Part shown: piece after piece, positions 19,910-30,969 of the stretch
Layout: every line of letters begins with the position of its first letter
How positions within the stretch are numbered: the stretch's first letter is position 1
Source of the DNA: Heliocidaris erythrogramma
Taxonomy: Eukaryota > Echinodermata > Echinoidea > Camarodonta > Echinometridae
Reading direction: 5' to 3'
Assembly: GCA_025617745.1 (NCBI GenBank)
Contig: CM046868.1
Span: forward strand, 16,682,615 to 16,746,614
Length of the DNA stretch: 64,000 nt
Program-made: the position numbers and the translations under genes
Notes under the pieces: model-generated
Database searches by the model: none
The model's input: the letters and a program-made list of their open reading frames with translations, nothing else
Told to the model about the DNA's origin: nothing

Positions 19910-21157
19910 AAGAAGACACCACTGGCAAATTTTGAAAAAATATGTTGTTCTGGATGTCCCTAGGAACTAATCAGTATCGAAATTGTAATTTTTGAACAGC
20001 CTACAAGTGCGTATATTTTGATATAAAAAGTATGATTTTGCCACTGTCGATACGCAAATTGGCTCGTGTCGGCCAAAGCTGTCACGTCATTGCAGCACTT
20101 TGAGTGTCCACCACAATGCGTGTGCGTTACGCGTCCGTAAAAGCAGACGATAGCGCATATAGCATGCATACATATTCGTGGAGTTGCAAAAATGCCGTTG
20201 TGCCAAGCAATTTACTGTTCGAATCGTCGTGAAATTGTCCCGTAAAATCTTTTTTTGCCATCCGTGATCCGAAGAAGGATAGAGAAAGGTGTGCTGTATG
20301 GATAAGGAACATTGGAACAACTAAATTCAACGTCAAAACGTACATTTATTCCCGTTTTCGAGTGGTCTGTGAAGACCATTTTGACGTTTTGGCGTTCGAG
20401 ACCAACCTACAAGCCCTGTGCCTGGGATACAAACCCAGGAAGCTGCTAAAGGAAGCTGCTAAAGCCAGACGCTGTACCAGCCATATTCTCCCACAAAATC
20501 TTTACAAGCAAGCAATCTTTCTTCGTCCAGAAAATCCCTCATTCATCTCCTTAGCTTAGATTACAAGCTTATTGAAGAATGTGATCAGATTTTACTTGCA
20601 GATTAACCAGGAATTTATGTTAATGTCGTACTTGCTATCTATATCGCGAACGTAAGAACGTAAACAATGCAGCTTGCTGCATTAGCTTTCCGCGCGTGCC
20701 TTAAAGTACACGCGTTAATGGGAAGCACGTACGAATGATCACAAACAGTAGTGCCAATTTTAATTTTATTAATTCGATAAATTGTGAAAAAATTTTGCTA
20801 AAGCACTTTATTTTTTCAGCAGATAATATTCAAAAATACCAAAAACTGAAAAATGAATAACATTTTCTTTTTGTCATACATAATTGTCTCACAAATAGCA
20901 TTTTTATAGGCGCTGTGAAAGCGATCTGTGTATTGCTCCAAATAGGCATTACCGTGATTTGCCGTGGTAAAACCAGTAGTGCTGCAGTGACGTAACGGAT
21001 TTTTGCGGCTCGTACTAGTAGATATTGTAATATTTATTTTTTAAAAATCGAGATCTATGATTTTATCGACCTGAGCGATGAGTTTTTTGGTCAATCTGAC
21101 TAGTTTTATAACATTAAAAATTGTAAAAGTGCTAAAATTTGTCAGTGGTGTCTTCTT
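19910..21157 (+). mobile_element. Kolobok-like element with THAP exon
   Basis: Ends AAGAAGACACCACTG at 19910 and the complement at 21157 are flanked by TTAA on both sides (19906-19909, 21158-21161). A THAP zinc-finger coding remnant lies inside at 20192-20559. TTAA target duplications together with THAP fingers are known for the Kolobok superfamily of DNA transposons; no catalytic domain is left, so the copy is non-autonomous. Confidence 0.78.
20192..20559 (+). pseudogene. THAP-domain remnant (frameshifted)
   Basis: A THAP finger (C2CH, sequence-specific DNA binding) is spread over two frames. The first, from ATG 20192, reads MPLCQAIYCSNRRE and reaches a stop after about 17 codons. The second carries the DPKKDRERCAVWIRNIG block and then VCEDHFDVLAFE, giving the C-x-H pair and the closing phenylalanine. 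Conserved tryptophan, CxxH and F are present; the frame break lies near 20240-20260. The tail to the TAG at 20557 (LRPENPSFISLA) is unrecognised. It sits in the middle of a TTAA-flanked element, so it is probably the N-terminal exon of the element's transposase rather than a host gene. Confidence 0.75.
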
Positions 21158-21161
21158 TTAA

Positions 21162-22189
21162 GGATAGAGAAAGCTTTAATCAAAGCAATGAATCATATTG
21201 TATGACCTATATTCATAAATGTAGATCTACAGAGCCCTAGCCTTCAAAACATACACTTTATCATCAATAAATCAGTTGTGTATTTGAACGCAGGTTATAT
21301 TTTCACGCAAGTGTGCACATCCCATTGTCAGATATTTTCAACCTAATACTGAATGCAGTTTCTAAAATGGGTCATGGTTCAAAAAATCTCATGTAGGAAT
21401 ATAATATGTACAATGTAGGCCTCTTGTCCTTCTAGCTAGTCTACATTTTATCATTATCATTAGTATTTATTAGGCAAATACAAAATCAAGAAATCAGTGA
21501 ATGTTCAGTAGAGTAGAGTCACATGGATGCCGTGAAAATAAAAGATTAACTAAACGTAAATAACTATAACAGAAAAGGTCTTCTTTTCCAATTCATGGGA
21601 CTTTACATATAAATGAAATAGAATAATATTATGAGATACAAAAAGTACAACAAATAATCAATTATAGTTGAATTACAGTTGTAATCAAGAAATTTAGAGA
21701 CAACAATCATTGACTTAAAGGGCAATCCAACCTTGGAGATAAGATGATTTGTGTGAAAGCAGAAAAATAAGAAAAACGGGATGGTGAAAGTTTGAAAGAA
21801 ATCGGACAAGGACTAAAAAAGTTTTATAATGAAGCTACAAACCAAAGGAGATACAGCTCAATTAAATCCTTTGAAGGATGCTGGCACCACCACTCGAAAG
21901 TGATCCCCCAGTAATCCCCATGTAAACACTGACCCAGCCGGGGAGCGATCGTAAATCACCTCACGAATGACTGGGGGTGATGCATCATGGGTAAGTTCCT
22001 GCACCTGATGCTAGCATTGCGCATGCGCATATTTATTGTTTACCAAGCTTGGCCTAGCTAGCCCATAGCCCAAGCTAGCACTGGCCGTGGGCATGGCGAG
22101 GCCTGCCGGTGCAGGCCCCGATTTCACATGGCTAATAATAATAATCCATTAAAGTCCACTCCAAATTTTATTAACCGAAATGGAAATTC
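21162..22189. other. No gene; one truncated TTAA-family MITE
   Basis: TTAAAGGGCAATCCAACC near 21717 begins a fragment (to about 21840) related to the MITEs at 25085-25572 and 60117-60706. The rest is unassigned. A GC-richer patch near 21900-22120 has no motif I know. Confidence 0.5.
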
Positions 22190-22388
22190 TTTTTGCCCAA
22201 TTGATCGTGGGCCCGGCAGCCACTGTGCAGCGCCAGATTGACGTTGCTCTATCCCTTCAATTGTTGAACGCCAAACAAGGTAGCAGGAACTCCCAACTTT
22301 TAACGTCTTTTGGTATGACGTGGCCGAGGTTCGAACCCACGACCTCCCGATTGTGAGGCGGACGCTCTACTGACTGAGCCAACACATC
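22190..22388 (-). repeat. tRNA-derived SINE
   Basis: On the minus strand the head reads TGGCTCAGTCAGTAGAGCG (A box) and GTGGGTTCGAACCTCGGCC (B box) at normal tRNA spacing, with a Val-CAC-like anticodon loop. It continues into a body with AAAAGACGTTAAAAG and TTTGGCGTTCAAC, a conserved SINE-type core. The acceptor stem does not pair well, so it is not a working tRNA gene. Pol III would initiate from the internal boxes. Confidence 0.8.
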
Positions 22389-22392
22389 AGTA

Positions 22393-23649
22393 ATGTCCGA
22401 GCATGAAGCTATACAAACATGGTCCGAGCTCGATCTAGATTTGTCTGTGAAAATTATGGCAGAAAGCGACAATCTGAAATTAGAACTGCAGGATTCTGAG
22501 ATCGGAATATGCGATGAGTATTGTTATTGTGGGGTTCCTTCTACAGAAAATCTTGTTTTGTAATGGGCCAAACTGCCCGATTGGTTAATGTATAATCGCA
22601 AATGTGTCCGTCATGAAGATCAGCAAATGCCAGCACCAGTTTCAATGGCCACGTCCCGGGACCCATAACTCCCGATCCCGCACCTGATGATAACTGGCTG
22701 ATGAACTGTATTTTTTTGGGGGGGGGGCTTAATTGTCAGAGAATTTGGGAGGAAAACATCTGATAACCCAACCCCCACCCCCCCCCCCCCCCCCCCCCCC
22801 CGACTAAGCAAAATTTTTGAGGGCTGGCGGAAAAAAAAACTTGTCGCTACCTCTCCCCCCCCCCCCCCCCCCAGCAGAATTTAATTTGCCCCTTGTAAAA
22901 AAAATCCTGGCTACCCCACTGTATATTAGATTGACTCCTTAAGACAAAAAAAATCATTTAATTAAAATATAGATAGATCTAGAGGTTATCTGACAATAAA
23001 TTGTAACATCCAAATTATAAGACAGTTATGAGAAGGTGGGGACGTAATGTCATGAAGCCTAGTCACTCAAAAAATATTCTATTATAAAATGAATCAATAT
23101 ACTTTATCGCGACATAAACTTAGGTGTCATGCCAGGCCATGTTGGCAGCACAAACATCAAACATGATGCAATGTCTAACATATTTAAACTTTTGGCAGAG
23201 CATTAAGACAACTGGAAAAACAATTTATGATATTGCTTATGAAAATAATTTATTGACCTCCCGAATATCAATAAACAGAAATAACAGCTATTTGTACATG
23301 TAAACATTATATTGAGTTACTAAATTCAACATGAGCGCGAACAGTAGTAACCCGAACAGTAGTAACCCATCACACGCCGGTAGACTGGGGGACTAGCATG
23401 GGAAAGCTCTGTTGAAGTTGGCAAATCGATATTTCAAAACATGTCTAAATTTTACGAAGTTTTCCAAATATGTTTCAGGATTTTGAAACAACTTTAGAAA
23501 GTTGATTGTATAATGATAAAATAATGTAAGTGGCACCTTCTAAAAATCAATATGACGTGACTTTATATTCAATCTGTAAGCGAACCTTTTGACAATCACA
23601 CAAATGTTTTTTTGAAAACAGACCAAATCTAGTGGGCTATATAGACAAG
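22393..23649. repeat. No gene; poly-C/poly-G cluster at left, unassigned right
   Basis: 22700-22880 contains a G-run after T7, a C-run of about 27 and a second C-run of about 17, within phrases such as GTCAGAGAATTTGG that resemble 12060-12090. From 22920 the DNA is AT-rich with a short direct repeat GAACAGTAGTAACCC near 23340-23370. Confidence 0.55.
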
Positions 23650-24608
23650 AGCCCCAGGGGGCACGACACTCACCTGAGGTGGATCAATTCACATCTGGTG
23701 CAGGGGCCCCTATAAGGCCACCCAGAAAAATTTAATGAACAACTTTTATTCTTCATCTATAGAGGTATCTCTAGACACAATACCAAGTCTGAGCTTCCTA
23801 CCAAGTTTGGTTAAATTCCAATCATGGGTTTTGGAGAAGAAGCTGAAATTTAAAAAGTTTATGGATGGCGGACAACTTGCCCCACCCCCCCCCCCCTCCA
23901 GTATGTTACCCCCACAGACCCCCTATAGGGCCACCCAGAAAAAATGAACAACTTTCATTTTTTGTCTATAGAGGCATCTCCATACACAATACCAAGTCTG
24001 AGCTATTCCTGGTTCTGGAGATGAAGATGTTTGAAATTTACATAGCTTTTACACTTGGGGGCCACATGTACCATTTTAGCAACTTTGGATCCCCTACCCC
24101 TAAGGATGATTCCTACCAAGTTTGGTTGAATTCTGATCATGTGTTTTGGAGAAGAAGATCAGAATGTACATTTTGCCTGGCAGCGCCCCCCCCCCCCTCC
24201 AGTATGTTACCCCCACAGGGCCCCTATAGGGCCACTCAGAGAAATTTCATGAACAACATTCATTCTTCATCTATAGAGGTATCTCCATACACAATACCAA
24301 GTCTGAGCTACATGTATGCCTGGTTCTGGAGAAGAAGATGTTTGAAATTTACATAGCTTTTACAATTGGGGGCCCTCCCCCTGGGCCCCCCTGTGGGCCA
24401 CATGTACCATTTTAGCAACTTTGGGTCCCCTACCCCTAAGGATGATTCCTACCAAGTTTGGTTGAATTCCGATCATGGGATTTGGAGAAGAAGATGAAAA
24501 TGTAAAAAGTTAACGCACGACGGACGACGCACGACGCACGACGCACGACGGACGAAGGACAAATTTCCATCGCAATAGCTCACTCGAGCCTTAGGCTCAG
24601 GTGAGCTA
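23650..24608 (+). mobile_element. Helentron-like tandem-repeat element, family 3
   Basis: CTCACCTGAG at 23669 is inverted at the 3' end as CTCAGGTGAG (24596-24605), which forms a hairpin with loop TTA. The interior repeats a unit with CCCCTATAGGGCCACYCAGA, ATCTATAGAGGTATCTC and ACCAAGTTTGGTTGAATTC (near 23700, 23920, 24220), and a CGACGCACGACG microsatellite precedes the hairpin. Poly-C runs sit in each unit. Same plan as family 1, different sequence. Confidence 0.7.
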
Positions 24609-25084
24609 AAAATGCACGCAGCAAAGTCATACATCAAACGAAAGAAAATTTATTGTATTTTCATCTCAACTAAGTCATATTATCTGGACATAACCGGAAA
24701 TATGACTAATATGATATACTAGTATCAAAGTATGAAAGTATCCATTCACTTAATTATCGGAATCGTATATACTTATTTGAAGTCGGTTCGAGGTGTTTTT
24801 GGTGTTAAATCGAAGAGTAACTCATTGGCTATCGAGTGCGAATGAACAATGTTGGGGTTTTACACATATGTCTATGTAATGTCGCCTGAAGTTGTAGATA
24901 TTGCTATGCCTTCGTCACAGACCGTGCATGGAGGTATGATAGACCGTCAATCAAGGCGGTGCTTGGGATCAGTCTTCAAAGAGCTTGACTGTCTTACGTA
25001 AGAGGTCATTTTGTTTCTTCTAGCAGCATTTTGTTTCATGTGGGTTAGGGGGCTTATATTGTCATTTGCCCACTGGGGGAATTT

Positions 25085-25572
25085 TTATTGTAGCTTCATG
25101 GTTATAGATGCTTGAAAAATGAGATCTATGCGAATCTCAAATTGGCAATTTGGGGAGTCGATTGTGACATTTTTCTCTCCCGTATGCCGTACAAAAAAAT
25201 ATCACTAATTTGCGGTTTTCTTCGAGGCACTCTTACCCTCGGGGCAGTACTCAAAATATATTGCAGATAGCATATTGTTATAGGTCCTCATGAAAGAAAA
25301 AGATCCTACTGAGTAATACATTTTGAAAAAAGTGACATTTTAGTCATTTTGTGCATTGGAGCGAATGGAGGAGTTGTCCACAGCTACATCGCAGTGACAT
25401 TACATATTCGGCCAATATGAAATTCCCATATGTATAGTGATTACAACTTTCAAAAATTCATAACTTTCATATTGCTTGTCCGATTTCGTTCAAACTTTCA
25501 CCAATCTGCTTCTCTGATTTTTCCTCTTTCTTTCAAAGCAACTTGCTATTAAGGTTGGATTTCCCTTTTCAG
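25085..25572 (-). mobile_element. TTAA-family MITE copy
   Basis: This segment is a diverged reverse-complement relative of 60117-60706, sharing CTTGTCCGATTTCRTTCAAAC, GAGTTGTCCACA and GTCCTCATGA, and ending GGTTGGATTTCCCTT. The left end is truncated and no second TTAA is seen. Confidence 0.65.
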
Positions 25573-27027
25573 AAAAAGGAAAGCTTTGTAGCTTTGTGCA
25601 CATGTATTGTGCACATGTATTTGGCACCAGAAAAAAAACACATTATACATGAAAGAGGGCGCCGTGTAGCTGAGTATGATTAAAACAACTTGAGAATAAT
25701 CAGATCAGATATCATATTACTCTTATAATTCAACCAATTTGAGAGTATAGCTAGAAATGAAGTAGCAGACTTAAGAATTGAAATAAATTACGACATACAA
25801 TTTTTTTTTTTAAATGTGCAAATTTTCTGGGTACACATACATAGGAATTGGTACTCTAGAACCAAAGTTATAATCTCGAGTATTGGTAATAAATAGAAAC
25901 TATATCATGACAAAATTAAATAGAATTTATACATTAAGTTATATTTTCAAGACTTTAACAAGTGTCAAACAATTTTGGAAGAAAAAGTATATTACATGTG
26001 GATGATACTGTAGCTGAGTAATAAGAAAATTGAGATTGATATGAATGTGATTTATAGGATTTCTTTTTTATCATTATTTTTTGTTCATATTTAAAAAAAA
26101 TATCCCCCCCCCCCCCATAACCAGAATTCAGATTAACCTGAGGTTTCTCTTTGTACTAGTCAATGAACATTCCATTCATGAATTTAAGAATTTTCACACA
26201 CCAATAAAAACAGATTGAAAAATTCCCAAAAGACATTCATGTTTCACAATGAATGACTTTTAATGACTTTTAATGACTCAGAATTGTATACCAATGTTGA
26301 TATGAGAGCATAAAAATGTCCACAGGTATAATATAGAATTTATACATTTATACTTTACATAGAGTGTGCTGCAGTTCAAAGGTTCGATATCCATTTCATC
26401 ATGAACTTGGCATTCTTTTACAGAATCATGCATGAGTGAAGATCATCAAGAAAAAATGAAATTTCTAGAAAGCAATGACTGCATCCATTGCACATGTTCT
26501 TTGTGTACATACAATATTTCGTTTTCACATGCATACATAGTCCCATATTTTGGAAAAATAACGAGCATGCAAATTTGAGCTTTTCACATGGACTTTCACT
26601 TTCCTGCATAAAGGGAAATTGGCACTCCAACTACATGTACATTGTACATGTACATATAATGTGCTAATATTATTTTGTTTTTTCAACCTAATTAATTTGG
26701 ATCAGGATTCATAACACACTATAAAGGATTTACTCTGATGAGTGCATGTCGAAAAGCTTTAGTATTTTAGTACATATTATGTCCGTGTTTAACGCTATTT
26801 TCCGATTTTGCAGTACCAAGCACTTATTTATTGATTTAGAGTAAGTTTTGAAAAAAACTATTTGAAGAGGCGGCTAAAAAAAAATCAACCAACACATTAC
26901 CCTCAAAATATATCAGCGGGTCAGTGGCAGATCCAGGATTTGTGTGGAAGGGGGCTCAATATGTGAAAATTTTCAGACCAGACAAAAAAGAAAAAGAAAA
27001 CAAGCAAAAGATACGACTGCGTCTTCA
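25573..27027. other. No gene recognised
   Basis: AT-rich DNA with a poly-A run near 26090, a poly-C run near 26104 and ACATGTACATTGTACATGTACAT (near 26633, a short palindromic simple repeat). Near 26925 the phrase CAGTGGCAGATCCAGGATTTGTG resembles a common repeat end also glimpsed near 15121 and 62151. Confidence 0.5.
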
Positions 27028-27897
27028 ATATGCCTCCGCTTGTATTCAGATAATTCCTAGATCACCTAAGTATAATATAGTTGATGCGCATTCATCAAAT
27101 GGTACTGCGAAATTGTGAGTTAAAACACTAAAATCCTATATTACTAATTGACCTCTGACTATAAAGCAATATAATCAGTTGTTCTTGAGATATCGTGGAA
27201 ATGTAGCCAAAAACTGTATTAATATCATGTAAATTGGCCACCGAGACCTGCAACCTGTGACCTTTGACCTACTTACCCCCTAATTCTAATCAGTTCATCT
27301 TTCTATGGGGATACATACTGGTACCAAGTTTGAAGTTCTCACCTCAGATAGTTCTTGAGATATCGTGGTAACGGTGCTAAAAACCAGTAATACTATCTAA
27401 TTTCATTTAAATTGACCTCTGTGACCTCTGAACTTCGACCTACCTACCCCAAATCTAATCAGTTCCTCTTTCTATGGGGATACCTACTGGTACCAAGTTT
27501 GAAGTTTTTACCTCAAACAGTTCTTCAAAAATCGTGGTAACGGTGCTAAAAACCAAGAATTTCATGTAATTCCATGTAAATTGACCTCTGTGACCTCTGA
27601 CCTTTGACCTCCTTACCCCAAAATTGTAAAACAAGCACTGATTTTCTTATTTACTGTATAAATTTGTAAAATCAGCACTGATTTTCTTATTTACTATATA
27701 AATCTATATACCTACCTATTATGCCTGTAGTCTTGACTACGGGACCCCTTCGAGAATTTAACACACATGAGTCACAATATTGTGCGCACCCCCCGTAATC
27801 CTATTGTCCCCTTCGCCACTCACGCGCGTCAACACGCTACGGCCATCTTCCTCTTTTGCGAGCAGTCCCAAGTAGAAACATATTGCCTGCAAGGTGA

Positions 27898-27913
27898 GGG
27901 GAAGGAGGGAGGG
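27898..27913. promoter_or_regulatory. Conserved purine tract beside the ICR (DIRS-B)
   Basis: GGGGAAGGAGGGAGGG, identical to the tract in DIRS-A and DIRS-C, followed by TCATAGGTAGG at the ICR edge. Confidence 0.7.
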
Positions 27914-27915
27914 TC

Positions 27916-28010
27916 ATAGGTAGGTATATAGAGTTATATAGTAAATAAGAAAATCAGTGCTGATTTTACAAATTTACTGCAATAAATCATATATACCTAC
28001 CTATTATGCC
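27916..28010 (-). repeat. DIRS-B internal complementary region
   Basis: 27916-27972 is the reverse complement of the outer 3' end (27663-27719). 27973-28010 is the reverse complement of the outer 5' end (about 33694-33731). The joint reads TTACAAATTTACTG, placing AAA/TTT at the predicted circle junction, the same trinucleotide seen at the insertion sites. Confidence 0.9.
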
Positions 28011-28077
28011 AGACCAGGGCCAACTCAAAGACCGGGAGGCATGTTTCGAGCAGAAGGGAATAGGATTACACCAAAGA

Positions 28078-29160
28078 CTACAAAGAAGACACAGCGGCCT
28101 TCAAGGTGGCTGACGCAAACAAAGCTTCACCTGCGGGAACATCCCTAAGGTAGCAAGAAATGAAGGAATTGGGCGAACGCCAATAAGCAGCCTTCAAAAT
28201 ATCAACAAGCGCCACACCTTGAAACAGAGCCCAAGAAGTGCTGACACTACGAGTATCATGAGCACGAGGCTTACTGTCGGATAAAAGAGCCTCTGTGCCA
28301 GCGGCCCTAATAGCTTCAACGATCCATCTAGAGATGGAATCAAGAGAGGCAGGAGAAAAAAAGGCTCTCTAGTGATCAGGAACAACTGATCATCCTTACG
28401 ATAAGACTTAGTCTTATCAATATACCATTTGAGAGCCCTTACAGGACACCAAACTTTGTCCTCACGCACCGAAGAAAAGTTAGAAAGCGGACAAAGAAAA
28501 ATCTCAACAGGGCCAGAGGCAGCTGTCTGATTCTTGGCAACAAAAGAAGCCCTAGGAATCAATCTAACGCCTTTTCTCTCCCAGCGAACATGACCAGGAG
28601 TAAGACAGAGAGCATGAAGAGTACTGCGCCTCTGCCCAGAGGCAATAGCTACCAAAAAGAGCGTCTTAACCGTAAGATGATGAAGCGAAGCTTCACCTAA
28701 CGGTTCGAAAGGAGGTTTCGCCAAGGCCTCCAGGACCTTAGGCAGACTCCAAGACGGCACTAACTTAGAAAAAGAAGGTCGTTTAAGAAAGAACGAACGA
28801 ATCAAACCACTTAGTAGCGGGGAATTGGAAATCCCCGAACTATCCGAGAAACCCGAATGAATGGCCCCGATCGCCGAACGGTAGCCTCGGATAGTAGAGA
28901 TAGATCTCCCTTTGTCAAATAACGAGATTAAGAAATCCGCAATTGAACCAATAGGAACCTTAGAAGGGGTTTGATTTCTCTCTTTGCACCAAAGGAAAAA
29001 GACCGAGAGACGGGAATTGTAAATTTCCCTAGTAGAAACCCTACGACTGGACATTAAAAAGTCCGCGGCTCTATCAGAGAGACCCGACTGTCTTGCAGAT
29101 TCCCTGACAGGGGCCAAGCAGTCAAATGAAGAGACTCCGGACTGTGGTGAAGAATCCCCG
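28078..29160 (-). pseudogene. DIRS-B tyrosine recombinase (frameshifted)
   Basis: The recombinase domain begins near SARQSGLSDRAADFL and contains IADFLISLFDKG, STIRGYRSAIGAIHSG and the arginine box IASGQRRSTLHAL. Near 28355-28365 an A-run carries an indel that moves the reading out of frame; the other frame then supplies HDTRSVSTSWALFQG and SFISCYLRDV with the nucleophilic tyrosine, ending at TAG 28078-28080. The histidine before the tyrosine in DIRS-A (WHNPN) is arginine here (WRSPN). The gene is therefore one indel away from an open frame. Its 5' part overlaps the methyltransferase-like end of the RT gene. Confidence 0.85.
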
Positions 29161-30858
29161 ATAGGGGCTGAAACACCAGATCCGCTCTTAACGGGAGAAC
29201 GAACGGTTGAGCCCTTAGGAGGCTCACAAGTTCTGGAAACCAATTCCTCCTGGGCCAAAAGGGAGCTATTACGAGCACCCGCGCCCGATCTTCCCTGATT
29301 TTCCGCAAGACACGCGGAATCAGTTGGAAGGGAGGAAAGGCGAATCCCTGAAGGTTCTCCCAGCTGAGGGAGAAAGCATCGAGAGCCCATGCTCCCTGAT
29401 CGCGAACACGGGAGCAATACTTCGGCAGCTGGTGATTTAGCACCGACGCAAATAGATCCACTTCCAGTGGACCTAGGCAACTGCGAATGCGGCAAAATAC
29501 CTCCGGATGGAGCGTCCATTCCGATGGAAGATACCTGCCCCGAGACAGAAAATCCACAATGAGGTTTTCCCGACCGGGGATGAAAGAGGCCACGGGTGTG
29601 ATTGCCATGCAACGACACCACCTCCACAGCTGAGCTGCTAGGGCATTCAGGGCAACCGAACGAGTGCCTCCCTGCCGATTGATATATGCCGCCACAGTAA
29701 CATTGTCCGTGAGAATCAGAACCGACGACTGAGAAGTCGACTTCTGAAATGGAGCAAGGTCAACAGAACTGCCATAAACTCCAGGACATTGATATGAGGA
29801 AGAGTCCCAAGATGAGACCAATCCCCCGCAACCGTGCTGCCGTTGCAGTGTCCTCCCCACCCCAACCGAGAGGCGTCCGTCGAAACCGATATCGACGGAA
29901 GAGGGGCAGAGAAGGACCTGCCTCGCGCGAGAAACACCTCGCTCGTCCAACAAGAGAGAAGAGACTTGATCCTTACTAGTACATGAATTCCAGACCAAAA
30001 GAGAGTCTTTTCCCGGCTTGAAGAACCTAAGGAGATGTCTCTGAAAGGGTCTCATGAGGAGCCGGCAGTCCTAGAAACTGAAGCCACTGTCTGGCCGAGA
30101 CACTTCTGGCCAGCAAGAACTTGCGAGCCGCAGAGACAATGGTGAGAATCCTGTCTCGACTGGGCCGAGCCAACTGATTCCTTATGTCTAACACCGCCCC
30201 CAGAAAAACTGGGCTGCGAGTGGGAACTAACTCTGACTTTTCCCAATTTATTAGGAAACCTAAGTCTTGAGTAAGAGAGACGAGCAAACGAGTCTCGTCC
30301 AACAAACGATCGCGCGACTCCGCAAGGAGAAGCCAATCGTCCAGGTAACAAAACAACCGCAGGCCGCGACGCCTCAGAGAGGCCGCTAGCACCGCTACAA
30401 CTTGAGTAAAAACCCGAGGGGCCGGGCGCAGCCCGAAGGGAAGAGCACGAAAACGATAAGTCTCCGAGAGGAAGGAGAACCCCAGAAGATCGCGAGATGC
30501 GCGATGAATGGGAAAGAGGAAATACGCATCTTCGAAAAACTATCAAGACCGCGTAGTCCTTCCTCTTGATCAACGGGAGAATGGAGGCGAGAGTCTCCAT
30601 CCGAAAATGTACTGAAGTTTTCCCGAGCGCTTGGGAATAACAAAAGTCGGAGAAAAGGGAAAAAGACAGCCTGTGAGGTGACCGAGTTCCTATAGCACCT
30701 CCGGGGAGCGGGGCGGACAGATCTATGAAGAATCTGTCTCGTCCGTCAAAGAGAACAAAAGCGTCCCCGGAGATGGCCTCCCAAGCGGGGAGAAAGGAAC
30801 TACCAATACTCTGCGACGGTACATGACCGAGGCAGCTGCAGTGGAAAACTATGACCAC
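29054..30858 (-). pseudogene. DIRS-B RT / RNase H / methyltransferase-like gene (several frameshifts)
   Basis: Pieces in gene order: RT fingers in 30395-30858 (WEAISGDAFVL, then MRISSFPFIAHLAIFWG after a shift), the palm with FCYLDDWLLLAESRDR and GFLINWEKSELVP in 30027-30392, RNase H start STDASRLGWGGHCN in 29716-29937, and RNase H end plus C-terminal domain (LTDNVTVAAYINRQGG, FIPGRENLIVDFLSRG, VDLFASVLNHQLPKY, FAFPPFQLIP) in 29054 to about 29740. Catalytic YLDD is kept. At least three frame changes separate the pieces, so no full protein can be made. Confidence 0.87.
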
Positions 30859-30969
30859 TGCAAACCAAACATGACGCTCAAAAGAAGCACCGCTTCAATG
30901 CGTCCAAAACCCAGCTAGAAATCCTCCGCAAGAGAAAAACGCTCGGAGGAATCCCGCTGCCTGAACCCA

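Noticed and set aside
22315-22388. tRNA-Val gene on the minus strand
   Set aside because: A and B boxes are good, but the acceptor stem does not pair and the sequence continues into a SINE body.
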